DNA of 64,000 bases from Epiperipatus broadwayi (Eukaryota > Onychophora > Udeonychophora > Euonychophora > Peripatidae): NCBI GenBank assembly GCA_028023455.1, contig JAQFVV010006306.1, forward strand, positions 1,329,001-1,393,000. The letters are read 5' to 3'. Numbering within the stretch: position 1 is the first letter of the stretch; each line of letters opens with the position of its first letter. Under the pieces are notes generated by a model. That model worked only from the letters and a program-made list of their open reading frames with translations, made no database searches and was not told where the DNA came from. This document shows positions 12,012-27,000 of the stretch, piece by piece. Both the position numbers and the translations under genes were made by a program.

Positions 12012-15000
12012 TGTAACTCTTTACTGTAATAGCTCTTTTAAAATATGAGTTAGCTTTAACATAGTGATAAAAATTTTAAATTTTATAGAGTAAATAATTA
12101 TATAAGTATTAATATTAAACTCGCATAGTTTGTAAGAGCTTAATTTATATATAATATTACTTTGTGATTATTGTCAAAATGAACTAATAATTTGTCCGCA
12201 GACAGCAGATTTTTAATATGTAAAAAAGCATCATCACTTTTGATTCTTTTTTAATAGTTCAGAAAAGTATTTCGCAACTTTTATCTTATTTTGTAAGAAC
12301 AGTTCGAAGTAATTTATTAAACCTAGAAATGCTTGAAGTTCCTTAACATTCTTTGGTTTTGCTGGCTTTTCCATGTTTTTACTTTTTCAGATATAGGATG
12401 TTTGCCTTTGCCGGAGATTATATGCCCTAGAAAAATCAATTCCTTAGTGTTCTACACACTTTTTTGAGCATTTAATTTTACTCTGAATTTCTGTAATTTT
12501 GCATATACCTTAAACAGTTTTTGACGTAGTGTCTCCTCCAAGTCTGCTGTTATTAGGATGCCATCGAAATAGGGTATGACACCTTCGAAACCTTGCCGTA
12601 ATGCATCAAGTTTTGCCTGAAATATATTTGGGGCTGTTGAAATCCTAAATGAAAGCTTGTTATACTTAAATAATTCCAAAGGGGTAGTAAGCATTAATAT
12701 TTTAGCAGTTTTATCGGTCACTGGAATTTGATGAAAAGTCCAGCTTCACAAAGTGAGATGCATTTTGTAATCTAGTCAGTATCTATCTTATATTTGGCAC
12801 AGGTATGCCCCCTTATTTAAAAACTTATTAACTGTTAATCTATAATCACTGCGTATTCGTATCGGACCATTAGGTCTTGTAATTATGACTATCGGTGTAG
12901 CCCAGTCTGCCATTTCCACAGGTGTCAATATGCCTTTCTTAACCAATGCTCAAATTTTTTTCTCGACTTTTGGTTTTTGTGTGAATGGAATTTTCCACTA
13001 TGTGCAGCTAATTGGAAGTGCATTTTCTACTAGTTCATCCTCTACTGGGATTTTTGCTATTTTGCCCAACTTTTACCAAATAGATCTGGATATTTATTTT
13101 GTATTGCTTGTTTGAGGGAATTTTTTTTAACTACACTAACCTCAATTTCTATTACACCAAACCATTCCCTACCTATCATGTGGCTGATTTTACCTTGTAC
13201 TATGAATTGTGGCAACTTAATTATTGTTTTGTGTTATCTAACCAGTATGTGTACTCACCCCAGTAACGTTAATGAATTTCTGCTTATGTCTTGGGCTTTA
13301 ATGTTTCTTTTTTCTAGTTTTATACTAGTGTTGGCTGCCGATAGTGTTCTCCAATTTACCTCCGACATTATCGATATACCTGAGCCACTATCAATTTTCC
13401 ATTTTCATTTCTATGCTGCAAATTTGCAATTCCATCATGAATTGTTATGATCCTTCAACTCCTGTATTTTTTACTGTGAATCTATTCAATGGTTTACCTC
13501 CCCTACTTTTCTGAACCACCATTTTCTTTGGTTCTCTTCATTACTGAATTTTTTTACATACTCATGCCAGATTCCCCTTACAACCATATTTAAGCCATAT
13601 TTCCTGCCTCCACCTACACTCATTTATCGCATGATCTGTTTTCCCACAGCCGAAGCACAAAATTTTGTTTTCATTTTCAACTTCAGGCTTGCGCGGATTT
13701 ATCCATTTTTTCCTTGTTTTGAAAACTTGATTATCAAAACTGTCTTTAGGTTTAGATTTAAAAACTTGAGCCTGCTTTATTATTAGTTTATAAGCTATGA
13801 TTTTCTCTATGGCACTTTGTAATGTTAAGTCAGTATCAGTTAACAACTGCTGTCTCAGCCTGTCATCGGATATTTCCCAGGATAATTGATCTAAAAGTAT
13901 TTCCTCAACCCAATCCCCAAACCCTCAATCCTTTGCTAGCTCTCCAAGGGCAGAATTATACTCTAATTGATTCTCCCTTAAACTGTTTCCTATTTCTTAA
14001 CATTAAGCAAGATATGTGATGCGATAGACAAGGACTGAAATATTCATTCATTTATTTTATTAATTCCTCATTTTGTACACTATCAGTAATGGGAGAGTGG
14101 ATAATAAAACGTATTCGTTATCTCTAAAACTTTTTTACCTGAAAAGCGTAAATGTGCTGCAACTTTTCATTTATTATCCTGAATTCTGCTTAGAGTAAAA
14201 ACGTTTTCAATCTGATTCACATATAGTGGCCATTCTGCACCATTTTCCACATCAAACTCGCAGATAGATGCTTGTCCACAAAATGACATTTTTATTTACT
14301 TTAACTACCTTACTAGTTTTCTCTCTAAATCTGTTCGAACTAACGACTGGACCAGGTTTCTAAGTCTTAGTTCTGTAATCCCTGAGTAAGAATAACTAAT
14401 TATTTTAGGAATTCATTTTTTTTAGAACACAAAGGAAATGAAATTCACAGCAGCTCAATTTCTTCATGCACTTTAATACAAATTACAATATATAATACGA
14501 GTTACAATATATCCTAGATATAATATTTATATGGGTTCACACTCTTCTCACATAAATCCCAGCTTTGAAATATAAGTCCCTTTCACTTAATATGTACTCA
14601 ATAGTTAAATAGCAAATAGAAAGCAATACATTAATGACCTTTGCCATTATTAACGTCTTTTAACCCTGCAGGCCCCTAAGGCATTTTTAAATCATAATAA
14701 GATCACGGTGATCTGTTTTAACCCATGATCTGATTTAACCCTCGTTGGCTTTAATAGGAGCTACTATCCTGGGTAATAAGATGTCCCCTGCTGGTTTTTT
14801 TTGCTGATTTTCCCCAATGGGAATTCCAGTTGACCCAAACAACAAAGATCGGATAAAAAAGTTTCTCCTTTTTCTGTTACAGTCTTTTTATACTTTTGTT
14901 TTCTTGGGTAATAATATAGTTCATGAGGATCTGGGTGAAGAGTTTTATCAATTCAATCTTTGCTGTAACTTTTATTAATAGTTAGCTGATGCTAATTGAA

Positions 15001-18000
15001 TTTTCCTTAATTAGTTCAATATTTCAATTAAATATTTTATTTAATTAATATTCGATTTTCTCTATTACTTTATTTCTTTTTAATATTATTTTTACCTCTT
15101 CATGTAATTTTAATATGCATACATTTTAGCTTCAATGAGGCATGGTAATCCTTAGATAATGGTTTGCCTAATTGTTAATATATGATGAAATAAATGGGTT
15201 TGCAAGCTCCACAGGCCCTGTCCAAATCTCTTTATGCACACATCATTTTGCTCACCAAAACACAAGATAAAGAAAGAATGACAAAATGAATAATACCTAT
15301 ATGGTATTATATATACTAAATTGTCCATTCACTTTACTACTGTTACACAATTTAGAGTTGAGGCTAGGAAATATAAAGTTCTGAAGAAGATTTCTGGGGC
15401 AATCGAAACTGCAAACTGTAAAAAAGGGTGGTAAATAAAGCCTTGGGTAACAGTAGTAAAGTGAATGGACAATTTAGTATTATATGGTATACATTTGACA
15501 ATGCAATAAGAAATAGTAGTTATTATACTTCTTGAAAGTGAATAAATAATAGGAAAAAATCACCATTTCCAAGAAAAATGACTAATTTATAATCATTGAT
15601 TATGTCAGTTCATGGTCATAAAGTAAATGAAAACCCCTTAGAACAAAATTTAAAAATAACTCTTGGTGTATATTTTTTCATTCAAAAAGTTGCTAGTAAA
15701 GCGTTGGTGGCCTAGCAGTTAGCATAGCTGCCTTCCAAGCAGCTGGCCCGGGTTCGCTTCCTGGTGCTTTGACATATAAAAAAAAGTTGCTAGATACCTT
15801 GGAACATTTTTTTTATTTATTTAGAACAAATAACCTCTAAATAATAACTATTTAAATCCCTTTAAATATGTGTAAACTTAAATGGCAACCATTATCTCAC
15901 ACACATATAAAACTTAATGCATTTAAAATAGCATAACCTTTCCCCCTTTATTTATAAAATATTGTCTTTTTTTTAAAAAAAAAGCTAGCTGAAGCTAAAC
16001 TTCAAGAATAATAAGATAACCTTGCACATGTTATTATTAACTTGTTATTAATATTTTATTAATTCTAAATTTTATTGTAATTATTTCTTTATGTTATTAA
16101 ATATTTGCATACATATACTTTTTCATTTACATAAGTATATATATAGTAATAATAAAAAGTCAGATGTCACATGACTTATATATAGCTTGCACTTCAAATA
16201 TGTAAAATTAAGAGCATGCTACTACAAGAGAAGGCATCCCCAGACCGGTTTCAACCTATGGGTCTCTTCAGTGAGGAGTTGAAATTTTTTGAATCTAATG
16301 TCCCAACTCCTCACTGAAGAGATCCATAGGTCAAAACCAGTCTGGGGATGGGGACAATGCAAGATAAAAATGATTTGAATGCCTTCTCTTGTAATAGCAT
16401 TTATCATAAAATAAAAATAAAAAATAAAAACGCTTGTTTAGAGCTCATTAGCATGCTCTTAATTTTACATATAAGTGTATATATACAAAGTAGACATTTA
16501 TAATAAAATCAAAACAAAATTGTTAGAAGTCTCAGATTTTTATTTTAGTGCAGCAAAAATATTGATACATTTATTAAAATAAAATAAACTTAGCAATGGG
16601 ACAAATCAGTTCTCTCCAATGGATTTAAAGTATATGTGATATTAAAACTAGACTATTCCAAGATAAGAATTTATATATAATAATAATAATCAGACTTTCA
16701 AGCCTCTTCACTATCCACACTATCTTATACTACTAAAACACATGACCACACACATGCAGAAGGGATAAATAATCACCAATATATGTACTTCATGCTAAAC
16801 CAGCACTCATCTTTTCTGCTTGTGTGTGGACATGTGTATCAATAGTATGAGATGGTGTGAATAGTGAAGGGGCTTGAAAGTCTGTGTTCAAATTCCCTAT
16901 ACTTACAATTAGGCTCCAGATATAAGAGTGCCTGGTATTTTAAATCTTATAATAATAATCACTAGTTTTATTATTATTTTTTATTTATAAATACAGATTA
17001 CCAACCTGATAGGATTGCGCTAAGGTGAGCATGTACTGAGATAAGAATAACTAACTGTTGGAAATATAATGCAATGAATGGTACATCCCTTCACAAGGTA
17101 TCAAACTGGTATAAAGTCCAGTTCCTGTCTTGCATGAGAGTAGTGTTGTGAAAGTTAACAAAACTGTCAATGTATGCAAGGAAACTCAGGTGTTGATACC
17201 TCTATAAGTTCACACCTATTGTTAATTAAATGAGACTTAAAGAGTATATTTGGGCTAGAGATAATCTATAGTTTAATGAATGATTGATACAAGTTATTTA
17301 TATAATTCTATAAGTAGTTGCTATCAAAGTTATGAGTTCAGAAAACTTGAACATTGTCAAGTAAATTACAATAATTTGATATCTACAATATATACTGAAC
17401 AAACGTTAAATATATATTTAAAAGATTGTGAACTAACTAATGAGTGCTGGTCCAGCACAAAATGTGCATCTTGGGGATCTTTTTTTTATGTTTTTGATCA
17501 TATGTTTCAGCATATTGAGCTGAAATATATAAAATACATATATACTTGAAGTTAAGTAAAACTAAACATAAATAACATTGTATCTGTATTTAAAATTCCA
17601 ATATAAGCTATACATGTCTTATTCACTTGAAAAAAGGTAAGTGAACTGAGTATTTCAAAAATCCATCATGCATATGAGAGGTCGGTCTGACTTCTGCGTT
17701 GATGGATAATTTGTGACAGGATTGAATTAAGGTGAAAAATACACTGAGATATGTATAATTAACTATTGAAAAAATATATATACACACATACACATGTCAA
17801 TAACCCAAGCCCGGAATTGTTGTTTATTAGGCTAGCCTTTCAAGATCTCTATATGTGTTTGCATGTTATTCCCCGTTTTGTTCAAATATTGCATAGCTAA
17901 CATTCATATATATATATATGTGTGTATAGAGAAAATATGTTCAAGATCAAAAATATGGTCAGTAAATTTTACATAAATTTTAATTTTGGGTAAGTAAATG

Positions 18001-21000
18001 ATAAGACTTGATTTTATCCTACATAGACATTGTAATAAATTGATCAAAACTTTCTAATGTTGGTTAAAGAAAGATTTATTATACATATTTATTTTTATTA
18101 AACGTAGCTGGTCACTTTCGGTTTAGAAAACCAAATTCATAGCACTTTCTAAGCCGAAAGCACGCTCAGCTATATTTAATTAAAGCAAATATATATAATA
18201 AACCTTTTTTTTAGCCAATATTAGGATCATTTGGACCAATTTATTACAAACAATTATATGAAAAAGGTAACACATTTTACATATACTTTAAACAAAAAGA
18301 TTTATCATGCATTTATTAAATATTTATACACATAAAATAATGAATTAATTTTTATTAATATTTTTAATAGAAACTGGAGGTATTACAATTGCACCACAGC
18401 CTTGTGATCCTAAAGCTGAGATTAAACCTGGTATGGCAATGCGACCATTTTTTGGAATTGATTTAGTATTGATTAATGATCAGGTTTGTATATGCAATGT
18501 TTTATTTGATATATGATTTTGATTGTATTTTATTTTTAATAAAATTATTCCTTAATGTAATTTAGAGGCAAAAAATTTTTTTATTTAAATAATATTACCA
18601 TATTTTAATACTTTATTGTCTAGGGTAAAGAAATAATAAAAAATAATGTCACAGGAGCATTGTGTATTCGTCAAGCATGGCCAGGAATGGCGAGAACTGT
18701 CTACCAGCATCACGAACGATTTATTCAAACGTATTTTAGTCAGTATGCAGGTACTAACAAAAATTAGATTTTTCTAATTTTTACATCAAATTTTCTAGAA
18801 AGATTTTATATATGTATATTTGAAATGTTATTTCTGTGTTTTCCATATGTAAAAACTGACAAATGATTACATATTAGCTGAAAGATTAGTAGATAGCCAC
18901 ATGATCACCATTCTTTATGCTTACCCAAGCTGTTTACACAGACGCTAAACTCTCCATACAGTAGTACCACAAAATCCCTATCCAGTGCCTATTCATCCAA
19001 TATCCTTAGACTAGTTTCTAGCTTGTGGTTTCCATCAATGAGGAGCCTTGGATCTGGGAGCACTGCACCTAGATCTTAGGATCTAATGCAACCCTCCAGC
19101 AGCCATATTTTCCCTTATTAACTAACTATAAAGCTTTGAATTCAAAATGAAAACACAATAATGTTTTCAATTCAAGCTCATTAGCTTGTATAGTTGTATA
19201 GATCTGAACTCAGTTCAGCATCCATACTTTTTGGTGTCTTTGGTTCTTTAATAATCAGTTACCATAATCCTATTGGGCAGGATTAGTATTAAACCACTAA
19301 ACATCACATGATCACCATTCTTTATACTTACACAATCTGTTTACACAGAGGCTAAATTCTCCATACAGTAGCGCCACTTAGTGCAAGCTAGAGTAATCAA
19401 TGGATGCAAGAAGGTTTGTGCATAAATAGTTTTAATTTTTTTGTGATTACGCAGCATTAAAATTGGCTTATCATTGCTTTAATAATGTATCAGTTATCTT
19501 TTTCAAGGGATCCTATTAAAAGACTGGATGTCATTCGTGGCCAAAATAAGAATGAGCACTGTCTCTCTGTTGATTTGTTCTTGGCATGAATAACCTCCTT
19601 TTAATAATAAAGATTGCAACTTGACTACAGAGATTTAAATTAATGATACAAAGAAGTTTAAATAAAGCTCTTACAAACCCATGTAGCCTTGAGCATTATT
19701 AAAATTTGGGATTCATGGGATTTGAGTGGATGACGTTTACTTCCATTTTGTTTTTTAATTTAATGGCAGTTGAGGCCAAAGGAATTAAATGGATTTGCAT
19801 ATTGAAAGACTGTATATAATAGTTAAGTATGTTATATTTATTATTTTTATTGTGATTACAATCGTTTTTTAATTAATGGACATTTTATTTCCATTATTAA
19901 TGTATTTGTATATTTATAAATGTGAAACTAAAATTATAATTTCTACATTTGCATTAATTTTTGTTTATTCTGTTTTTAAAGTTTTTTTTTTTTTTGTAGA
20001 TAAAATATTTGGTTTAATATTTATAATAATTAAAAATGAGATCTTGCAGAAATGCAGACAAGCAAAGAAAGATACTGAATGATTTTAAAAGATTTGAACA
20101 AGCCATTTAGAACATTTTTCACATAATCATTTATATGAAATTAAAAATATACTGAATGGATGGGAGAAATGATGACATTTATAATTAAGACAATTTAATC
20201 ATTGAACTAATTTCTTAAGGCCTTTCTAAAGTGTCATTTTATCCAAAGTTTAAAACATTTGCTTTCATTTCTGCAAGATTGTAAATTTGTGTCAAGCGGT
20301 GGTGGCCTAGCGGTTAGCATAGCTGTCTTCCAAGCAACTGGCCCAGGTTCGCTTCCCGGTCAACGCATTTGACACACACATATATATAAAAGTTTGTAAA
20401 TTTGTTTGCGTTAAAGATAATCTATGTTTTTGCATAGATGAATTAATTTCAGGAACAAATGAGAAAATATTTATGACTTTGTGTCAACATTTTATTTTTC
20501 TATCTAAAGTGAAAACTGCATTTAAAAGTTATCTTGAAATGCTGTTTTTGCCTTATTTTAAAATACAAATTAATTGCATATGATATCCCATTATTAAATA
20601 AAAACACAGGGAATTGTTATTAATTTAAAACTTAATTTGTGGACAGAATTTATTGAAACAGATTTTTATATTGATAATTTTTTTAAAAAAAGAGTATGTT
20701 GGAACTCGACTATTTATATGTTTAATTTCAAATAAAAGGTATATACTTTAATATTATTCTAAAACATCAAGAAAATTTTTTCAATATACTTTAATTAATT
20801 ACAATAATTTTCTGTAAGATTATTTTAAAAATTTTAAGCTTATACATTTCAAATCATCTCCAATTGATGCGATGCGATGCACTGTGACTTTTCCTTATAC
20901 GGAGTCAGGAATCTCTCGGCAACTATTGCCCAGAGAAACCTTTAGCAACTTTGACTTCAATTTTTATTCCCCACCCCAAGTATTCCCATATTCTTCTCTA

Positions 21001-24000
21001 TCCTACTCCATCCCACTTCCACAACATAATCTTTGTCAACTCCATGGCCTTTATATCTAAAACCCTCTTATCTTTTCCCAAACCCAGCGTAAAAACCAAT
21101 AAGCCACTTTCTAACTTTCTGTATAATCACTTTGTTCATATTTATTCTTCCACAACTTCATTATTTGTACCCTTTCTGCTTTCAGGCATTTACATTCAAT
21201 TAACAGATGCCTAATATTTTCCATGTCATCCTTACACAATTTGCAGACTAAATCACCCATATTTTTCCAATTATGTATATATTTCCTCAAACATAAAGAA
21301 ATTTCACTACGCCCTCTATGAATAAATAAAAGGCTGCATTTCAAACAGTCAGTTCACAGAGGGTGTAGCTGAAATTTCTTAATATTTGAACAGTATTTCA
21401 AAGATTTGCATAAAGACTTTATGTCAGTATACTGTGCAAAAGGTGGGGTGATTGAGTTATGAGAATTGTTGAGTGTTATAGTGGCAAGGAATAGTGGATG
21501 CATTAATAAAAAATAGGGAGTTGGAGAGATGGAGACCTAGTATGGAGAGTAAAAAGAGTTTAAATATATATAAAAAGTAAACAGAATAATGGGTGTGAGT
21601 TAATTTATAATAATAGCAAGGAAAGTAGTTTACTGTTTAAGGCTCAAACAGAATTATTAGCAACAAGAGAATATACACATAAATGGAGGAATGTGGATGA
21701 TTTAGTCTGAAAATTATGTAAGAAAGGCATGGAAAATATTAGACATTTGTTAATTGAATGTAAATGCTTACAAACAGAAAGGGTACAAATAATGATGTTG
21801 TGGGAGAATAAATATATAATGTTGTGGAATTGGGTGGAACAGGATAGAGAAGAGTATGGGAAAAACTTAGGGTGGGAATGGAAAGGGAAGTTAGATGGCT
21901 AACAGATTTCTCTGGGCATAGTGGCTGATAGATTCCTGACTCCGAGAAAGAAGAAGCCATAGCGCATCGCATTTGGAAAATTGGATATTTAATTTCACTG
22001 GGATTATTATTTATTTCATGTATTAAAATAGTTGCCTTTATTCTATAGTCAGGGTATTAGCTTTTACATTATTTAAAAATAGACTTTGTCATTAATCACA
22101 AAATTTAAAAATTCGTTTATTAAATAATTCTTATAATATACAATCAAAAGAATAACCGTCTTTCACTCGCTTAAAAAGTTGATAATTGATAATCAATTGC
22201 CCATATCTGTAATTTACATTTATTATAAATTGTAAGATTCTTCTAACAATATTAAATCGTACGTTTTATTATTTTAAATTTATTTTGAAAAAGGGATTTT
22301 GACATTTTGATTTTTGCTTTGAATAATTTATGATCCATTATACACCACATGATCACCATTCTTTATGCTTACACAAGCTATTTATACAGAGGCAAAACTC
22401 TTCATATAGTTGCACTACTCAGTACAAGCCAGGGTAATCAATGGTTGCAGGAAAGTTTTTGCATAGAATCCCTAACTATGCCTACTCATCCAATATCTCC
22501 AGAATAGTTTCTAGCTTGTGGCTTTCATCAGTAAGGAGCCTTGGATCACAGAGCACTGAATCTAGATCTTAGGATTTAATGCAAACTTCCAGCAGCCATC
22601 TTTTATCTTATTAGCTAACTATAAAACTTTGAGTTCAAAATGAAAACACAATAAATGTTTTTAATTCAAGTTCATTATCTTATATAGTCATACAGATCTG
22701 AACTCAATCTAGCATCTATACTTTTTGGTGTGTTGGTCCTTTGATAACCACAGTCACCATAATCCCATTGGGTAGGATTAGTATTAATCCACTATACATC
22801 ACATGATCACTTTTCTTTATGCTTACAGAGGCAAAACTCTCTATACATTAGCGTCACTCAGTGCAAGCTAGAGTAATCAATGATGCAGGAAGGTGTTTGC
22901 TTGTCCCTTTCATCAGTGAGGAGCCTTGGATCTGAGAACACTGCACCTACATCTTAGGATCTAATGCAACCCTCCAGCAGCCTCCTTTTACCTTATTTGT
23001 TAACTATAAAGTCCAATATTTATGAGGTTTCACTAATCATTAATAATCTTATGCCTACCTCATACTTGTTGGAATAAACCACTCACCATAATTGGTATGT
23101 ATCAATTTTCCAATCTCTACTCTAAAAAGAAGAATTTGGACTTCAAGAAAATCTTGAAGTGCCATAAAAATTATCATGGGAATCCAAAAATCCAAGAAAT
23201 ATAGTTTTCCAATGAATAATTCAATGTTTTAAACTTATGATTCTATTTATTGTCATTGGGGAGTGTAAGAATTACTTGTGGATATGTTTCTGTGTGCATT
23301 AGTTATGAATTATTACAATAAGAATGCACTCTTATTGTAATAATTCATAACTAATGCACACAGAAACATATCCACAAGTAATTCTTTATGTTTACACAAG
23401 CTGTTTTTCAGAGAGGCAAAACTCCATGCAGTAGCACCATTGATTACTCTGGTCTGTATTGAGTGATGCTACTGTATGTAGTTTTGCCTGTGTATATCAT
23501 GAAAATTACTGCTATGCATGAATTAGAGGATATGCGCAAGTCCACATTTACCAGATATTCCATTCCTGAATCCTAATTTATATTGCACTAGAGGTGCAAT
23601 TCCTGCTTTTAAAATTTTTGATTTATTGTATAGTGATGTTCGGTCAAATTTATTAGATGCTTAATTTCTGAATACCTTTGATTTAGATAATTGGTTAAAT
23701 TGTCAGATACTTCATTCACTTTCAGTAAACGCAACTTTGACCATGGCACATTGTTAAACAGTAATAGGAAGCATGTACGTAACCATAATGCTGTACTAGA
23801 AGCTAAAATTTTCAAGAGAAGATCATATCGAGAGAATTTCAATACATTCATATACGATATTACTAATGGTAGGAAAAAAACATATTGGGCGTGATAAAAA
23901 TCATTCCCTGAAAATTTGGCCTTGATAAAAATTAATCCTCAGTCATGAAAAGTAAAATTCACAACTGTTCCAGTACATAAACATTTGTTTGAAACATCTT

Positions 24001-27000
24001 CAATAATAAATAAGACTGTAATGTATTTCCGTCTTTGCACTACTTGCAAAGAGGCAAGAGAAAAAACACATATCAAAAATGTATAATAAGTAGAAGAAAA
24101 GATTTATTTATAATAATAACATAGAACATGTAAATGCTGATCCCTAATACATTTATATCTACATACTAGCCAGAAATGATTTCAATATTTACTGCTACTG
24201 CTAAAGTTATCATTTTTCTGGAGTTCCCACAACTATACAGTCCTTTAAAATGTCTATAATATTTAGTACACTTAACGTTTTATGCCTAACAATTATTATG
24301 CCTTTGGGAGACCTTGAGGCTTACATAAAATAAAATAAGATCAGTATTATATATAAAAAAAACCTAGTCGGCTTTCTGTACCTTCAGATCTGAATCTATG
24401 TTTTCCTCCCCCACTGATCAGCTTTACCAAGGAAACATTGAACTCCTTCAACTGGTGACATGCACTGCAATGGAAAATGACAAGGCAAAACCAAGACAGA
24501 CGTTAATGCCCTTTAAATTACAGTTTATATTTTCCCCTTCAGCTACACTTAATTTAAATTGATTCCGAATTACTTAGTGCACTCAAAATGGATATTTTCT
24601 TATTGCTTCCATGTCTATTTCTTTGATCAGTTGTATATTTCCTTTCTTTTCTTATCATTTACGTAGTGCACAGTTTTAAATGCAACATTTCACAAATCTT
24701 TTAATTCTCCATTCCATATTAATTATTACTTCTGTTTATTTAAAATTCTTTATGTTTTTTATTCTGCCTCTTCTTTCAGATTTAAATAACCCTTTTTCTA
24801 TTAATATTATTTGCTTTTACTTCTGGAGTACTTTTTTCTAGTTGCTTCCTATTCTGATTTTGTATACGAATATAACAAAGGCTAAATGTGAAAACCTGAA
24901 AACTGAAGTTAGTGATTATGGCGGATAAATTTCTGAGCACAGCAAACCTCTCTACGAGATCAGGTAGCAGGCTACATTTTCATCATCATTTTTGAATTAT
25001 TAGTTATGAGGCATGGCATGGAATCATTTTACTTTTGAGAGATTACATTACAGAAGCAGTGAATGGTATAATGCAAATCAGCTCAAATACATATTGTTGG
25101 AAGTTATTTTTATAAAGAAATGTATTTATATACTTCTTATCAATCTACAGTGACTTGAACTTCTGTTTTTAAAATGGTCAAAACTCTATATATGTATTGC
25201 CACTCGGTGCAAGCCAAAATAATCAGTGGAAAATTCCCATCTACTGCCTACACATCCAATATCCCCAGACTTGTTTCTGGTATATGATCTTCATCAGTGA
25301 GGACCCTTGGATCTGAGAGCAATACATATAGAGTTTTGCCTGTTTTAATAACAGTTATAAGAAAGCATAAGAAATGGTGATCATATGATGTTTATTGGCT
25401 TAAAACTTCCATTTTTAAAAACAGGCAAAACTCGCTATATATATATTGCCACACACAGCAAGCTAGAGTAATCAATGGATTTAACAACAGTTATACACAA
25501 GCATATGAGGAAGTAGTCATGTGATGTTTATTAACTTCTGTTTTTCTTCGGATCTAACTTTGTTTTGAAACTCGGATAGTTTCGTGCATTCTCTACAAGT
25601 GTAAAAGAATTAATGCACTCATGAATGAATTGTATTAGCTTTTCGACATCTTACAAAAATATTTTACCTAATTTGGAAGCCCATGCACTTGCTTATGAAA
25701 ACGTGATTTTTTAATGCTAATTATCAACTGCTTGTCTTGCATTGGTGGTTGAGAGGTCAGCGCGACTGCCTTGCAGTTGCCCGGGACGCGAACCCGCAAC
25801 CCGGGCAATGCTATGACACTTAAAAAAAAAATTACCAACTGCTTTTAAAGATTGTAGTTAATCTTTAACTACTAGACATTAATTAACTATAAGTAATTAT
25901 TATTATTTTTTAATTAGTAAGTGTTTTTCTTTTTTATTTAACTTTTTATAAAATGAATTCCTCAAAAAAAAAATCATGGTGACATTTCTATACTTATTTC
26001 TAAATTCTTTGATTTCATATTTTTACCTTTAATTTTTTTCAAGTTTATTTATTTTAAAATCAATACTCATTAATTATATAACTATGTGGAATAATCATCA
26101 GTAGGCAAACAATTTGATTGTAGAGTCCCAATTATATCATTTAACTTTTTTTTTTTAATATTAAGTATAAAGTTTGTAATTACTTTATGCGCCATTGCCG
26201 TCTTTGTAATTTTGAACAAATCCATCAGATGGCGTCATAGGTTCACACAATAGATTATGTACTGGTAGAGAAAGAGGGAATGACTGAAGTAAGGAAAATT
26301 AAGGAGTTTGATAATGAAGAAAAAGTATGTACTAGTGATCATAACTTTATTGTAATTGAAATGGTTAGTAATGTGATGGAGAATAGAAATAAAAGTAGAA
26401 ATAATAGTGAAAGATGTGGATGGAGAGTGAATGATAAGAATAAGCTGGAAAAGTATAAAATACAAGTTGAAGAAATCATGGAAGAGTTGGTTGGGGATGA
26501 CTATAAGGACTAGTGTAATGAAATAGAAAAAGTGGCAAATAGGGTTTTAGTTGAGAATATTCAGAAGGATAAGTGTAATAAAAAATGAGAATTATTAAAA
26601 GTGTAAAAGAGAGGAAAGAAGCATGCAGAGAATATAAGTGTGCTACTAAGAACAAGGAAAGTGAAAAAGATATTAATGCTAAATGGGAAAAGTACTTAGA
26701 AAAGAAGTTGGCTAAAATAGATAATTATAGAGAATGAAATTGAATAGTAAATTGTTGAAAGATATTAATAAAAGTGGAAGAGATGGGAGTAAAAATTTTG
26801 GAATTACCTTAAAAGAAGAAATGTAGGGGGAGAGAGATAGTATTATTTGATGATGAGGGAATAGAGTGTAGCTCTAGAGAAGATTTAGAGGAATCTGAAA
26901 TAGATATGTGATGGATATAGAAAAGATATTAGATGTGAAGGATAGAGTGGTAGAAAACATGAAAGCATATAGTAATTGAGAAATATTAGGTTTACAAAAA

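Noticed and set aside
15701-15772. A functional tRNA-Gly(TCC) gene.
   Set aside because: The acceptor 3' strand does not pair, the B-box is altered, and target duplications plus an A-rich tail mark it as a SINE.
23505-24100. A Polinton/Maverick-type DNA polymerase remnant, because of [12 protein letters not shown].
   Set aside because: The match is one short cysteine motif in a heavily broken frame; too little to assign a family.
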